A model generated the notes under the pieces. That model was not told the origin of the DNA. It saw nothing but the letters and a program-made list of their open reading frames with translations, and ran no database searches. A stretch of DNA of 38,196 nucleotides, taken from NCBI RefSeq assembly GCF_003470665.1, contig NZ_QRJZ01000024.1, forward strand, positions 1-38,196. Reading direction: 5' to 3'. This DNA is from Collinsella sp. AM17-1. GTDB lineage: Bacteria > Actinomycetota > Coriobacteriia > Coriobacteriales > Coriobacteriaceae. Numbering within the stretch: position 1 is the first letter of the stretch; each line of letters opens with the position of its first letter. The position numbers and the translations under genes were made by a program. Shown here piece after piece: positions 1 to 9,012 of the stretch.

Positions 1-154
1 ACGGGTGCATCATCGACGTCTTCAATACAGAAAATATCAGTGCGGAATGTTTTCAAAACCAAGCCCGGCCCCGGCCTGCGGCGACACAACTGGCGGTTCT
101 TGGGCATCACTTGCTGGCGGGGTTCCTTGTCTGAGTTGGACTTGGTTGGTGGGG
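1..154. other. Left edge, no confident gene
   Basis: No gene could be assigned. On the minus strand a frame is open from a possible ATG at 107 to the window edge (begins MPKNRQLCRRRPG), but it has no convincing ribosome binding site and an arginine/proline-rich composition typical of chance frames in GC-rich DNA. On the plus strand the third frame is open from the edge to a stop near 130 and could be the tail of an incoming gene. Neither is recognisable. The stretch lies just downstream of the DtxR-type gene. Confidence 0.3.
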
Positions 155-532
155 TTACTGATCCCGGTCGCTGCCCCGTCTCAGCATCGATCTTAGCTTC
201 TCGAAGCTCTCCTCGCTCAGGCAGTGCTCCATGTGGCAGCCCTCTTGCGACGCGACCTCGGGCGTTACGCCTGCGTCCTCTAGCAGACCTACAAAAAAAC
301 AGTGGCGCTCCCACATTTGACGGGCAACCTCAAGACCGCGTTCCGTCAGATGCACGTCGCGTTTGCCCATCTCCACGTAGCCGGTGCTCTCCAAGGCCGC
401 CATGGCTTTAGAGACGCTTGCTTTGGTTACGCCCAAGTATTCGGCAACGTCGATCGAGCGCACGATGCCCTGACGTTCCGACAGAACGTAGATCGATTCG
501 AGATAGTCTTCTCCGGATTCACGTAGGGCCAT
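155..532 (-). CDS. DtxR/MntR-family metal-dependent transcriptional regulator
   Basis: A 125-residue metalloregulator. Residues 1-65 form the winged helix-turn-helix of the DtxR family (SGEDYLESIYVLSE, then VAEYLGVTKASVSKAMAAL), and residues 66-120 give the start of the dimerisation and metal-site domain, with the characteristic GCHMEHCLSEES segment supplying His/Glu/Cys ligands. It lacks the C-terminal SH3/FeoA-like domain of full-length DtxR, so it resembles short MntR-type repressors. The family uses Mn2+ or Fe2+ as corepressor. The ATG at 532 follows AAAGG seven bases upstream. It is a single gene followed by unassigned sequence. Upstream at roughly 555-595 is an imperfect inverted repeat AGTAAGCC...GGCTAACT that could be an autoregulatory operator. 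Whether the metal is Mn or Fe cannot be read from the sequence. Confidence 0.88.
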   Translation of the reverse strand: MALRESGEDYLESIYVLSERQGIVRSIDVAEYLGVTKASVSKAMAALESTGYVEMGKRDVHLTERGLEVARQMWERHCFFVGLLEDAGVTPEVASQEGCHMEHCLSEESFEKLRSMLRRGSDRDQ

Positions 533-684
533 GGGCCGCCTTTCGCGATGATTGCTAGTTAGCCTTTGGATACTTTCCTTGGCTTACTTTACCGCAAAAG
601 TTGACCATGTCTTACTGCATTGACCAAAAAGTTAGCCGCGTTTCACAAAACGTGCGAGATGAAAACAAAATGGGAACGCCCCGC

Positions 685-733
685 AAGGAGTGTCCCCAGC
701 TGCCGGCAGATAAGGAGCGTCCCCAAGTGCCGG
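685..733. repeat. Tandem imperfect 22-bp direct repeat
   Basis: Two copies (685-706 and 712-733) share AAGGAG, then TGTCCCC or CGTCCCC, then a GTGCCGG or CTGCCGG end. The pair lies just beyond the stop codon of the HAD gene at 741. The CGTCCCC word recurs in other intergenic repeats in this window (for example 13851 and 17068), so this may be a decayed member of that family. It has no U tract and is not a typical terminator. Confidence 0.55.
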
Positions 734-740
734 GTCGCAG

Positions 741-1511
741 CTACACGAGGCCAAAGTGCTTGGCGGCGTTGTAAATGCCGTCGTCGTCTACGGCGGTCGT
801 AACGTAGGTCGCCGCGGCCTTCACGGTATCCTGCGCGTTGCCCATGGCCACACTTGTGCCCACGGCCGAGAACATCGACAGGTCGTTCTCGCCGTCGCCA
901 AAGGCGATCGCCTCGCTCGCGTCGATGCCCAAGCGCTCCAGCGTCGCCGCCACGCCCAGGTCCTTGCCGCCGTTAGCGGGAATAATATCGCAGAACAGAT
1001 CGCACCAGCGCGTAGTGAGCGAATGCGACACGGAATCGGTCACGATATGCTCGTCGGCCGGATCAACAAAGGCGCAAAACTGGTAGACCGGTGCGTCAAA
1101 GGCGTGCTCAAACGGCTCCTCATGGTAGACAATCCCCGCGTTACTGCCAGCCGTCACCACGCGCTCGGACAGGCGGTTCACAAACGAATTCTCGCCCTGC
1201 ATGCACAGCGAGTCGTAGCGCCCCTCGGCCACCTGGCCCACGATCACCGCAACGTCGTCCGGGTCAATCGGACAGCTGCGGTAAACCCCCTCGGCATCAA
1301 AGCAGTGCTGGCCCGAAAGCGTAATGTACGCATCCCAACCCAAGTCGAACAGCCAATCGGGCATCTGGTAGGTCGGGCGACCCGTAGCAATCACGCATGC
1401 GATCCCCTGCTCGTGAAAGCTATCGAGCACCCGCTGCGCCGACGCCGGAATCCGGTGCGTCTTAAAGCTCAGCAGCGTGCCGTCGATATCGAAAAACGCG
1501 GCTTTGATCAT
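741..1511 (-). CDS. Cof-type HAD-superfamily phosphatase
   Basis: A 256-residue cytosolic HAD hydrolase of the Cof/YbjI (class IIB) type, which dephosphorylates sugar phosphates or other small phosphometabolites. Motif I is FFDIDGTLLSF at residues 6-16, with the two aspartates as nucleophile and acid/base. Motif II is the Thr in CVIATGRP (about residues 39-46). A C2 cap occupies about residues 85-185. Motif III Lys is in GGKDLGVAATLERLGI, and motif IV is AFGDGENDLSMF near residue 208. Length is normal for the family. The gene begins 6 bases after the stop of the ABC-F gene, with GAGGAG just upstream, so the two are probably cotranscribed. The exact substrate cannot be told from sequence. Confidence 0.9.
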   Translation of the reverse strand: MIKAAFFDIDGTLLSFKTHRIPASAQRVLDSFHEQGIACVIATGRPTYQMPDWLFDLGWDAYITLSGQHCFDAEGVYRSCPIDPDDVAVIVGQVAEGRYDSLCMQGENSFVNRLSERVVTAGSNAGIVYHEEPFEHAFDAPVYQFCAFVDPADEHIVTDSVSHSLTTRWCDLFCDIIPANGGKDLGVAATLERLGIDASEAIAFGDGENDLSMFSAVGTSVAMGNAQDTVKAAATYVTTAVDDDGIYNAAKHFGLV

Positions 1512-1517
1512 CCTCGT

Positions 1518-3377
1518 CTACTCCTCGCCCTCGAGCTTTTCGCTCGCCTCGAGCCACGCCATCTCCAGCTCGTCCATGGCAGCGTGAGCCTCGTCGATCT
1601 TTGCCTGCTGCTCGCCGAGCGCCGTGTAGTTGGTGGGATCGACTTGGGCCATTGCTGCCTCGGCCTCCTCAACGCGGGCGCGCTGCGTCTCCATCTTGCG
1701 CTCGAGCGAACTCACCTCGCGGCGGAGCTTCTGACGTTCGGCGTTGGAAAGGCCATTGGGCTGACCGCTTGCCTTAGGCTTTTCGGCCGCAGCTGCCGCG
1801 GCACCGGTGTCAAACGTGCCGGTCTTGGCGCTCGGCGCGCCCACGGGCTCGCCCTCGGCGGTAGCGTTGCACAGGCGCAGGTACTGGTCCACGCCACCGG
1901 GCATATGCGTCAGGTGGCCGTCGAGCAGCGCCCACTGCTGGTCGGTCACGCGCTCCATCAAAAAGCGGTCGTGCGTCACCAGAATCAACGTGCCGGGCCA
2001 GCCGTCGAGCAGATCCTCGACAATCGCCAGCATGTCGGTATCCAGGTCGTTGCCGGGCTCGTCCAGGATGAGCACGTTGGGTTCGTCCAGGATTGTCAGC
2101 AGCAGCGACAGGCGACGGCGCTGGCCGCCCGAAAGATCGCCGATGCGACTCCAGAGCTGCTGCGTCGTAAAGCCCAGACGCTCGCAGAGCTTCTCGGGCG
2201 AAGTCTCCTTGCCGTCGATGACGTAGTACTTCTTATAGTTGCTGAGCACCTCGCGGATCGTATCGCCCATGTAGGGCTCGAGCTCCTCGAGCTGCTGCGA
2301 CAGCACGCCAAAGCGTACCGTCTGGCCAATCTTCACGCGGCCGCGCGTGGGCGCAATTTTACCCTGGATCACATCGAGCAGCGTCGACTTGCCAGCGCCA
2401 TTCTCGCCCAAAAGACCATAGCGGTCGCCCGCACCAATGAGCCAGGTCACATCGGAGAGCACCTGCTTGGGCGCGCCGCCGGCATCCGCATAGCCAGCGT
2501 CCACGTCGACCACGTCGATAACCTGCTTGCCTAGGCGGCTCACGGCGAGACGCTTGAGCTCCAGCTCGTCACGCACGGGCGGCACGTCGGCGATCAGTTC
2601 GCGAGCGGCATCAACGCGAAACTTGGGCTTGGTGGAACGAGCCTGGGCACCGCGGCTCAGCCACGCGAGCTCCTTGCGTGCCATGTTGCGGCGGCGCTCC
2701 TCGGTAACCGCGGCCATGCGGTCGCGCTCCACGCGCTGCAGGATATATGCGGAGTAACCGCCCTCGAAGGGATCGACCTGGCCGTCGTGGACCTCCCACA
2801 TACTGGTACAGACCTCGTCCAAGAACCAGCGGTCGTGCGTGACCACGAGCATCGCGCCCTGGCCGCGTTGCCAGCGGGCCTTTAAGTGACGCGCGAGCCA
2901 GTTGATGGTGCGCATGTCCAGGTGGTTGGTGGGCTCGTCGAGCATGAGCACGTCGTAGTCGCCGATCAGCAGGCGCGCGAGGTCCACGCGACGGCGCTGG
3001 CCGCCCGAAAGCTCGCCCACCGTACCCTCCCAGGGCACATCGCTAATAAGGCCGGCCAGAATCTGGCGCGTACGCGGGCTCGAGGCCCACTCGTATTCGG
3101 GCGTGTCACCGACGACGGCATGATGCACGGTGTCGGTATCGACCAGGTTATCCTTTTGGCCGAGCAATCCAATCGTCGTGTCGCGACGGTGCGTCACGCG
3201 GCCGTCGTCGGGCTCCAACGTGCCGGCGAGCACGCTCAGCAGCGTCGACTTACCGTCGCCGTTTTTACCGACAATACCAATACGGTCGCCCTCGCCCACA
3301 CCGAGCGTAACGCTATCGAAAATATGCTTGGTGGGAAACTCTAGGCTGACGGAATCGCATCCCAAAAGAATCGCCAT
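1518..3377 (-). CDS. ABC-F family ATPase, Uup-like
   Basis: A 619-residue soluble protein with two ABC domains in one chain and no membrane segment, which is the ABC-F layout. Domain 1 has Walker A GKNGDGKST, signature LSGGQRRRVDLARLL and Walker B VLMLDEPTNHLD. The interdomain linker around residues 220-300 is charged and helical. Domain 2 has GENGAGKST, LSGGQRRRLSLLLTIL and VLILDEPGNDLDTD. The C-terminal 90 residues (SSLERKMETQRARVEEAEAAM) form a coiled coil, as in Uup. ABC-F proteins bind the ribosomal E site and rescue or tune translation; some protect against antibiotics. The ATG at 3377 is chosen because AGGAG lies 8 bases upstream and the preceding frame extension is not family-like. 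Uup-like housekeeping function is more likely than resistance because of the C-terminal coiled coil, but this is an inference. Confidence 0.9.
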   Translation of the reverse strand: MAILLGCDSVSLEFPTKHIFDSVTLGVGEGDRIGIVGKNGDGKSTLLSVLAGTLEPDDGRVTHRRDTTIGLLGQKDNLVDTDTVHHAVVGDTPEYEWASSPRTRQILAGLISDVPWEGTVGELSGGQRRRVDLARLLIGDYDVLMLDEPTNHLDMRTINWLARHLKARWQRGQGAMLVVTHDRWFLDEVCTSMWEVHDGQVDPFEGGYSAYILQRVERDRMAAVTEERRRNMARKELAWLSRGAQARSTKPKFRVDAARELIADVPPVRDELELKRLAVSRLGKQVIDVVDVDAGYADAGGAPKQVLSDVTWLIGAGDRYGLLGENGAGKSTLLDVIQGKIAPTRGRVKIGQTVRFGVLSQQLEELEPYMGDTIREVLSNYKKYYVIDGKETSPEKLCERLGFTTQQLWSRIGDLSGGQRRRLSLLLTILDEPNVLILDEPGNDLDTDMLAIVEDLLDGWPGTLILVTHDRFLMERVTDQQWALLDGHLTHMPGGVDQYLRLCNATAEGEPVGAPSAKTGTFDTGAAAAAAEKPKASGQPNGLSNAERQKLRREVSSLERKMETQRARVEEAEAAMAQVDPTNYTALGEQQAKIDEAHAAMDELEMAWLEASEKLEGEE

Positions 3378-3445
3378 ATGCCCTGCTCCTTCGTAGAAAT
3401 TCAACGTTGTCCATGATAGCAGCGATAAGGCGGGCCGCACACGAC

Positions 3446-3484
3446 ACAAAAAGGCGGGCCATCTCCCGCAAGAGATGACCCGCC
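3446..3484 (-). terminator. Intrinsic terminator of the pst operon
   Basis: Read on the minus strand, GGCGGGTCATCTC (3484-3472) pairs with GAGATGGCCCGCC (3465-3453), followed by TTTTT (3452-3448). One wobble or mismatch occurs in the 13-bp stem. It lies about 55 bases after the pstB stop and before the ABC-F gene, so it closes the phosphate operon. Confidence 0.9.
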
Positions 3485-3540
3485 TCTCCAATCAGTCCCG
3501 TGGCGACCATGGCCGCCGCGGGCCTCAAGCACGTCCCGGA

Positions 3541-4409
<869 letters not shown>

Positions 4410-4413
<4 letters not shown>

Positions 4414-5336
4414 TCGGCCGTCATCTTCCTTGCCAGTTGCTTGCCCACGATACGGGCGACTACGTTAAACAGCAGCACGCAGGTCATCAGCAGTGCGGCG
4501 GTGCCCCAAACGATCTGCTGGGCCTCGGGGCTGCCCTCGCCATAGATCTTGTAGATGTGCACGGCCAGCGACTCGCCGGGACGGAACACGTTCCAGGCGC
4601 AGGTGGGGCTCGACAGGTTAAAGCTCAAGAAGTTCAGGCGAACCGGCGAGCTCATGCCCGAGGTAAAGAGCAGCGCCGCGGCCTCGCCAAACACGCGGCC
4701 GGCCGAAAGCACGATGCCGGTCACGATGGCGGGCATGGCCTCGGGAATCAGGATGTGCAGTGTGGCCTCCCAGCGAGTGAGGCCCATGGCCAGGCACGCA
4801 TCGCGCTGGGCCTGCGGCACGTCCTCGAGCGCCTGCTGAATCACGCGCACCAGGGTGGGGATGTTGAACATGGTGAGCGCGACGGCGCCGGAGATGATGG
4901 AGTACTTCCAGCCCAGCTGCACCGAGAACACCAGAAAGCCGAACATGCCCACGACAATGGAGGGCAGCGAGGACAGCGTTTCGATGGCGGTGGAGGCGAT
5001 GTCGCGGATGGGCCCATCGGGCGCGTACTCAACCAAAAAGACCGCGCCGCCCAGGCTAATGGGCACCGAGATGATCAGGGTGATCAGCAGCAGATAGAAC
5101 GAGTCGAACAGCTGGTAGAGCACGCCGCCCTGCGTTCCGTTGGCGCGTGCGGGCTGCGTGAGAAAGCCCGGCTGGAACAGCGTCGAGATACCCTCGAACA
5201 GGATGTAGGCCACCATGGAGACGACGATAAGCATGACGATGGCGACAATCGCCGTCAGCACGCCCGTGGCGATGCAGTCCTGCTTTTGGACACGCCCGAG
5301 TCTCGCCTCGTCGATGTGGATGCGCGTGCTAGCCAC
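4410..5336 (-). CDS. pstA: Phosphate ABC transporter permease PstA
   Basis: A 308-residue inner-membrane permease. It has about six membrane segments, including ATGVLTAIVAIVMLIVVSMV near residue 25 and LYQLFDSFYLLLITLIISVP. The binding-protein-dependent permease EAA loop is seen as EALEDVPQAQRDACLAMGLTRWEAT. The family motif SLPSIVVGMFGF is present. It begins with GTG at 5336, preceded by GAAGG, and its first codons overlap the end of pstC by 8 bases. It pairs with PstC to form the phosphate channel energised by PstB. Confidence 0.95.
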
Positions 5337-6237
5337 GAGCCTTCGCCCCCTTGCGGCCGATAAGGTGGATGATCAGGATAAAGATGAGGCTCATGCCCAT
5401 CAGCAGCAGGCCGAGCGCCCACAGGACGTCGTCCTGGGCCGAGCCCTCGGCATAGACCGCCATGGACGTGGTGAGCGTGGTGGTGATGGTGGACGCCGGC
5501 GACAGCAGCGACGTCGGCATGGCCTCGATGCCGCCAATGACCATGCGCACGGCGAGCGTCTCGCCAAAGGCGCGGGTCATGCCAAGGATGACTGCGGTCA
5601 TGAGCGACGGCATGGCGGACTTGAGCACCACGTGCCAGATGGTCTGCCAGCGGGTGTAGCCCAGCGCGAGCGAACCCTGGCGGTAGCTATCGGGCACGGC
5701 GCGCAGGCCATCGACCGAAAGCGTGGTCATCGTCGGCAGAATCATGACGGCCAGCACGATGGCGCCGGGCAAGATACCCAGGCCTGTGCTCACGTGGAAA
5801 ACGCTCTTCATAAGGCCGACGACCACGTGAAAACCGATGAGGCCAAAGACGACCGAGGGAATGCCGGTCAAAAGCTCAATAAGCGGCTGAAAGACCTTGG
5901 AGCCAAACTTAGGCTGAATCTCGACCGCAAAGATGGCAGAGCCGATGGCGATGGGCAGTGCGATGAGCGTGGAGAGCACCATGACCGCAAACGAGGTGAC
6001 GATCAGGGGCAGGGCGCCAGTGTAGGGCAGGCCGTTTTCGGCCGTGTTGGCCAGGTCCCACTTGGTACCGGTAAAAAACTCGACGATCGAGACGCCGTCC
6101 TTGAAAAAAGCCGAGAGGCCCTTTTGGGCGACCATAAAGATGAGCGCGGCAACGACAAGCGTCACGAGCGCTACGCACGCACCCGTGACGCCCAGGCCCA
6201 CGTTCTCAAGCTCGCGCTTTGGCAGCTGTTTTGCCAT
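5329..6237 (-). CDS. pstC: Phosphate ABC transporter permease PstC
   Basis: A 302-residue membrane permease with an N-terminal segment VTGACVALVTLVVAALIFMV (residues about 17-36) and five further hydrophobic spans. It contains GTKWDLANTAENGLPYTGALPLIVTS, the periplasmic-side loop usual in PstC, and the EAA loop LRAVPDSYRQGSLALGYTRWQT. The ATG at 6237 has GGAAAGG 6 bases upstream. It starts 25 bases after pstS and overlaps pstA by 8 bases, consistent with a single mRNA. Confidence 0.95.
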   Translation of the reverse strand: MAKQLPKRELENVGLGVTGACVALVTLVVAALIFMVAQKGLSAFFKDGVSIVEFFTGTKWDLANTAENGLPYTGALPLIVTSFAVMVLSTLIALPIAIGSAIFAVEIQPKFGSKVFQPLIELLTGIPSVVFGLIGFHVVVGLMKSVFHVSTGLGILPGAIVLAVMILPTMTTLSVDGLRAVPDSYRQGSLALGYTRWQTIWHVVLKSAMPSLMTAVILGMTRAFGETLAVRMVIGGIEAMPTSLLSPASTITTTLTTSMAVYAEGSAQDDVLWALGLLLMGMSLIFILIIHLIGRKGAKARG

Positions 6238-6262
6238 TGCAAACCTTTCCGGGGGCGATTAC

Positions 6263-7201
6263 TTATTTAGCGGAGACCTTGCCACTGGCGTCCTTGACGA
6301 CCTTCATGGCAGAAACGGGAATAAAGCCCTGCTCCTCGACGAGCTTGCCCTGGACGTCTTCGGAAAGCATGAACTCCAGGAAGGCCTTGGTGGCCTCGTC
6401 GGCGTCCTTAGCACAGTACATGTGCTCGGTCGCCCAGATCTTGAAGGAGTCGTCGGTGACGTTTGTGCTCTTGGGCTCGACGCCCTCGACCATGATGGCG
6501 TTGAACTTGGAGTCATCGAAGTGCGAGAAGTCGAGGTAGGAGATGGCGTTGTCGGTGCTGCCCATCTGAGTCTGGACATCGCCGGACTTGTCGAGCTCGG
6601 CGTCGCCCTTAAAGTCGACGGCCTCGTCGCCAAAGACGGCGGCCTCGAAGGTGGCGCGGGTGCCGGAGCCGGCCTTGCGGTTGAGAACGACGATCTTGGC
6701 GTCGTCGCCGCCGACCTCCTTCCAGTTGGTGATCTGGCCGGAGAAGATACCCTTGAGCTGCTCGAGGGACAGGTCGTCGACCTTGACGTTCTTGGAGACG
6801 ACGGGGCCCATGCCCACGACGGCGACCTCGTGGTCGACGAGGTTCTTGACCTGGTCGGTCTCGAGCTTGGTCTCGGCGAAGACGTCGGAGTTACCGATAG
6901 TGACGGTGCCGGCGGCGACAGCGGTCAGGCCCTTGCCCGAACCGTTACCCGAGCCAGAGACGGAGACGTCCGGGTTGGCATCCATGAACTTCTCGGCAGC
7001 AGCCTCGACGAGAGCCTGGAACGAGGAAGCGCCGTCGTAGGTCACCTCGCCCGAGACGGACTCGGCAGCAGCGGCGCTGCCCTCAGCAGCGGTGTTGGCG
7101 GCGTTGGAGCCGCCGCAACCAACGAGACCGAGACCGACGATGCTGGCAAGACCACCAGCAAGGCCGAGGAACTGACGACGAGAATAAGCCTGATCGAGCA
7201 T
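6263..7201 (-). CDS. pstS: Phosphate-binding lipoprotein PstS
   Basis: A 312-residue extracellular phosphate receptor, first gene of the pst operon. The N-terminus MLDQAYSRRQFLGLAGG has a twin-arginine motif (SRRQFLG) and is followed by a lipobox LVGC, so Cys29 should be lipidated after Tat or Sec export. A Ser/Ala-rich spacer precedes the PBP domain (VSGEVTYDGASSFQALVEAA). Phosphate contacts are recognisable in SGSGNGSGKGLTAVAAG and in NRKAGSGTRATFE. The ATG at 7201 is preferred over the one 11 codons upstream because AAGGAAG sits 5 bases before it. A candidate Pho box lies 140 bases upstream. Confidence 0.95.
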   Translation of the reverse strand: MLDQAYSRRQFLGLAGGLASIVGLGLVGCGGSNAANTAAEGSAAAAESVSGEVTYDGASSFQALVEAAAEKFMDANPDVSVSGSGNGSGKGLTAVAAGTVTIGNSDVFAETKLETDQVKNLVDHEVAVVGMGPVVSKNVKVDDLSLEQLKGIFSGQITNWKEVGGDDAKIVVLNRKAGSGTRATFEAAVFGDEAVDFKGDAELDKSGDVQTQMGSTDNAISYLDFSHFDDSKFNAIMVEGVEPKSTNVTDDSFKIWATEHMYCAKDADEATKAFLEFMLSEDVQGKLVEEQGFIPVSAMKVVKDASGKVSAK

Positions 7202-7342
7202 GATCTTCCTTTCATACATGCGACTCGCGGGCACCCTGCCCGCTTTGCTGTTTGGAAAGATACGGTCTCGATCGGGCGACGACCGCCTTATCTGCGGTTT
7301 CTTACGGACATTTGATAGACCCTTACCGCAAGCTCTGCCCAG

Positions 7343-7364
7343 CCTTTACAAACGGATAACAAAC
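7343..7364 (-). promoter_or_regulatory. Candidate Pho box upstream of pstS
   Basis: On the minus strand GTTTGTTATCC is followed directly by GTTTGTAAAGG, two units with an 11-bp period. Adjacent 11-bp direct repeats are the known layout of Pho regulon operators in both enterobacteria and Streptomyces, although the words differ. A possible -10 TATCAA is at 7317-7312. Location upstream of pstS supports the reading. No response-regulator gene is in the window. Confidence 0.5.
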
Positions 7365-7394
7365 CCGCCACCAAGCATGGCCCGCCTTTTACAC

Positions 7395-7473
7395 CAATAA
7401 AAACAAAGTTGCGGTGAAATAGTTCCTGCTTGGCCATCAAATGGCCCATTCTAGGAACTATTCCACCGCAACT
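7395..7473 (-). terminator. Long palindrome with U tract, terminator of the dipeptidase gene
   Basis: Arms of 22 bp at 7407-7428 and 7452-7473 are complementary except for one wobble/mismatch and one end position; each begins or ends with the word TTGCGGTG. The 23-base loop holds a nested hairpin GGCCAT-CAA-ATGGCC. On the minus strand the structure is followed by TTTGTTTTTATT, so it probably ends the M20 dipeptidase transcript, whose stop is 49 bases upstream. It is sequence-related to the palindrome at 10708-10770. The 7202-7521 gap holds otherwise only the pstS promoter region. Confidence 0.75.
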
Positions 7474-7521
7474 TAAAAAGCCCGGACGAAAGGGGTGCTA
7501 AGTTGTTAAAACGCCGCAGCC

Positions 7522-8958
7522 TTAAAGCTCAAGCTCGTTCAAACGTAAGATCGCCACGATATAAATCTTGAGCGCCTGCTTGAGCTGTTCCTCGTTGGCG
7601 CACTCATTGGGGCCGTGCATCTGGCCGCCCCATGCGGGCAGCTCCAGGCCGGTCTCCTCGGGGCCAAACGAGACGGCGCGGGCAAAGTTGCGTGCGTACG
7701 TGCCGCCGCCCATGGCAAAGGGCTCAGCATACTTGCCCGTAAACTCGTTATAGGTATCAATAAGCGCCTTCACGGCCGGATCGTCGGCAGAGACCGAGAA
7801 CGGCACCTTCGCACGACCCACACGGCACGTCACGCCAAAACGGCCCACGAGCAGATCGAGCTGCTCGCGGATGGTATCGGCACTCGTGCTGTCGGGGAAG
7901 CGCACGTCGATGACCTGCTCAATATGGCCATCCGCCACGCGGATGACGCCAGCGTTGCAGGTAAGCGGGCCAAACGCCGGACTCGTCGCATCGATACCTA
8001 GGCCGCGGCCATAGGCATCCGCATGCACAAAGGCCAGGAACTTGACGAACTCGTGCTCGGCAGGCGTCAGCAGGCGCTCGTCGCGTGCACCAAACGCGTC
8101 TTCGGCCTCGCGCAGATACGACACGATCAGGCCGACGGCGTTGATGGTGCCCTCAGGCATCGAAGCGTGGCCGCCAATACCGTGGGCGAAAATCTGCGCA
8201 TGCCCGTTATCAAGCGCCGTGATCTCCAGGCGGTCGGCGTTCTCAACGGGCGCCGGCAGCTCATCGGCGGCAATCGCGAGCTCGCAGATGGACTGCGACG
8301 GAATGGCATTGCTCGCCTCGGAGCCGCTCCACGACACGATGCGCCCGCCGTCGATCTTGGGACTCACGAACGTCGCCCCAAACTGGCCCTTCTCGGCATT
8401 GCAGACCGGAAACTCGGCATCGGGCGTAAACAAAAAGTCGGGGTCTGCGTGGTTCTCCAGATAATGGTGAACGTCGGACATGCCCACTTCCTCATCGCAG
8501 CCCAGCAGCGCGCGGAAAGTATAGCGCGGGGTAATGCCGTGCTTGAGCAGATAGGCGCCGGCGTAGAGTGACAGCACCGCCGGACCCTTGTCGTCGATAA
8601 CGCCGCGGCCGAGCAGCCAGCCCTCGCGACGCTCCAGCGCAAACGGGTCGGTGTTCCAGCCCGGGCCGGCGGGCACCACGTCCACGTGGCAGATGGTCGC
8701 GAGCTGCTTGTCGCCGCGGCCAGGGATATCGGCAATGCCCACATAGCCCTCGTCGTCGCTCGTCTGATAGCCAAGCTTCTGCGCGATGCCGAGCGCACAG
8801 TCGAGCGCGTCACGGACCGGGCGGCCAAACGGCGCGCCGGGCTCTGCATCGGCAGAAACTGCCACGGACGGATAGCTCACCAGCTGCTCGATATCGGCGA
8901 CGACATCTTCCCAGACCTCGTCGACATACTCAGCGACGCTCTGCTCCACCTGATTCAT
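7522..8958 (-). CDS. M20-family metallodipeptidase (PepV/Sapep-like)
   Basis: A 478-residue zinc peptidase, the usual length of PepV. Metal and active-site segments are in order: ATICHVDVVPAG (His ligand and Asp), GRGVIDDKGPA (bridging Asp), GCDEEVGMSD (catalytic and ligand Glu), and the late His in WGGQMHGPNECANEEQ. A lid/dimer-like insertion lies between. Such enzymes cleave dipeptides, often with an N-terminal beta-Ala, Ala or Asp, in the cytosol. The ATG at 8958 has AAGGAGG 7 bases upstream; the 15-codon upstream extension lacks a site. The sequence has no signal peptide. It could be named pepV by function, but orthology was not tested. Confidence 0.9.
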   Translation of the reverse strand: MNQVEQSVAEYVDEVWEDVVADIEQLVSYPSVAVSADAEPGAPFGRPVRDALDCALGIAQKLGYQTSDDEGYVGIADIPGRGDKQLATICHVDVVPAGPGWNTDPFALERREGWLLGRGVIDDKGPAVLSLYAGAYLLKHGITPRYTFRALLGCDEEVGMSDVHHYLENHADPDFLFTPDAEFPVCNAEKGQFGATFVSPKIDGGRIVSWSGSEASNAIPSQSICELAIAADELPAPVENADRLEITALDNGHAQIFAHGIGGHASMPEGTINAVGLIVSYLREAEDAFGARDERLLTPAEHEFVKFLAFVHADAYGRGLGIDATSPAFGPLTCNAGVIRVADGHIEQVIDVRFPDSTSADTIREQLDLLVGRFGVTCRVGRAKVPFSVSADDPAVKALIDTYNEFTGKYAEPFAMGGGTYARNFARAVSFGPEETGLELPAWGGQMHGPNECANEEQLKQALKIYIVAILRLNELEL

Positions 8959-9012
8959 AGACTGCCTCCTTACCAATGAGCGGCAAGCGTACCCGCCCCT
9001 CACATTTAGTTC

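Noticed and set aside
756..2534. Long plus-strand frame opposite the HAD and ABC-F genes (about 590 codons)
   Set aside because: It is the antisense of two clear genes; G/C-rich third positions keep such frames open. No family motif.
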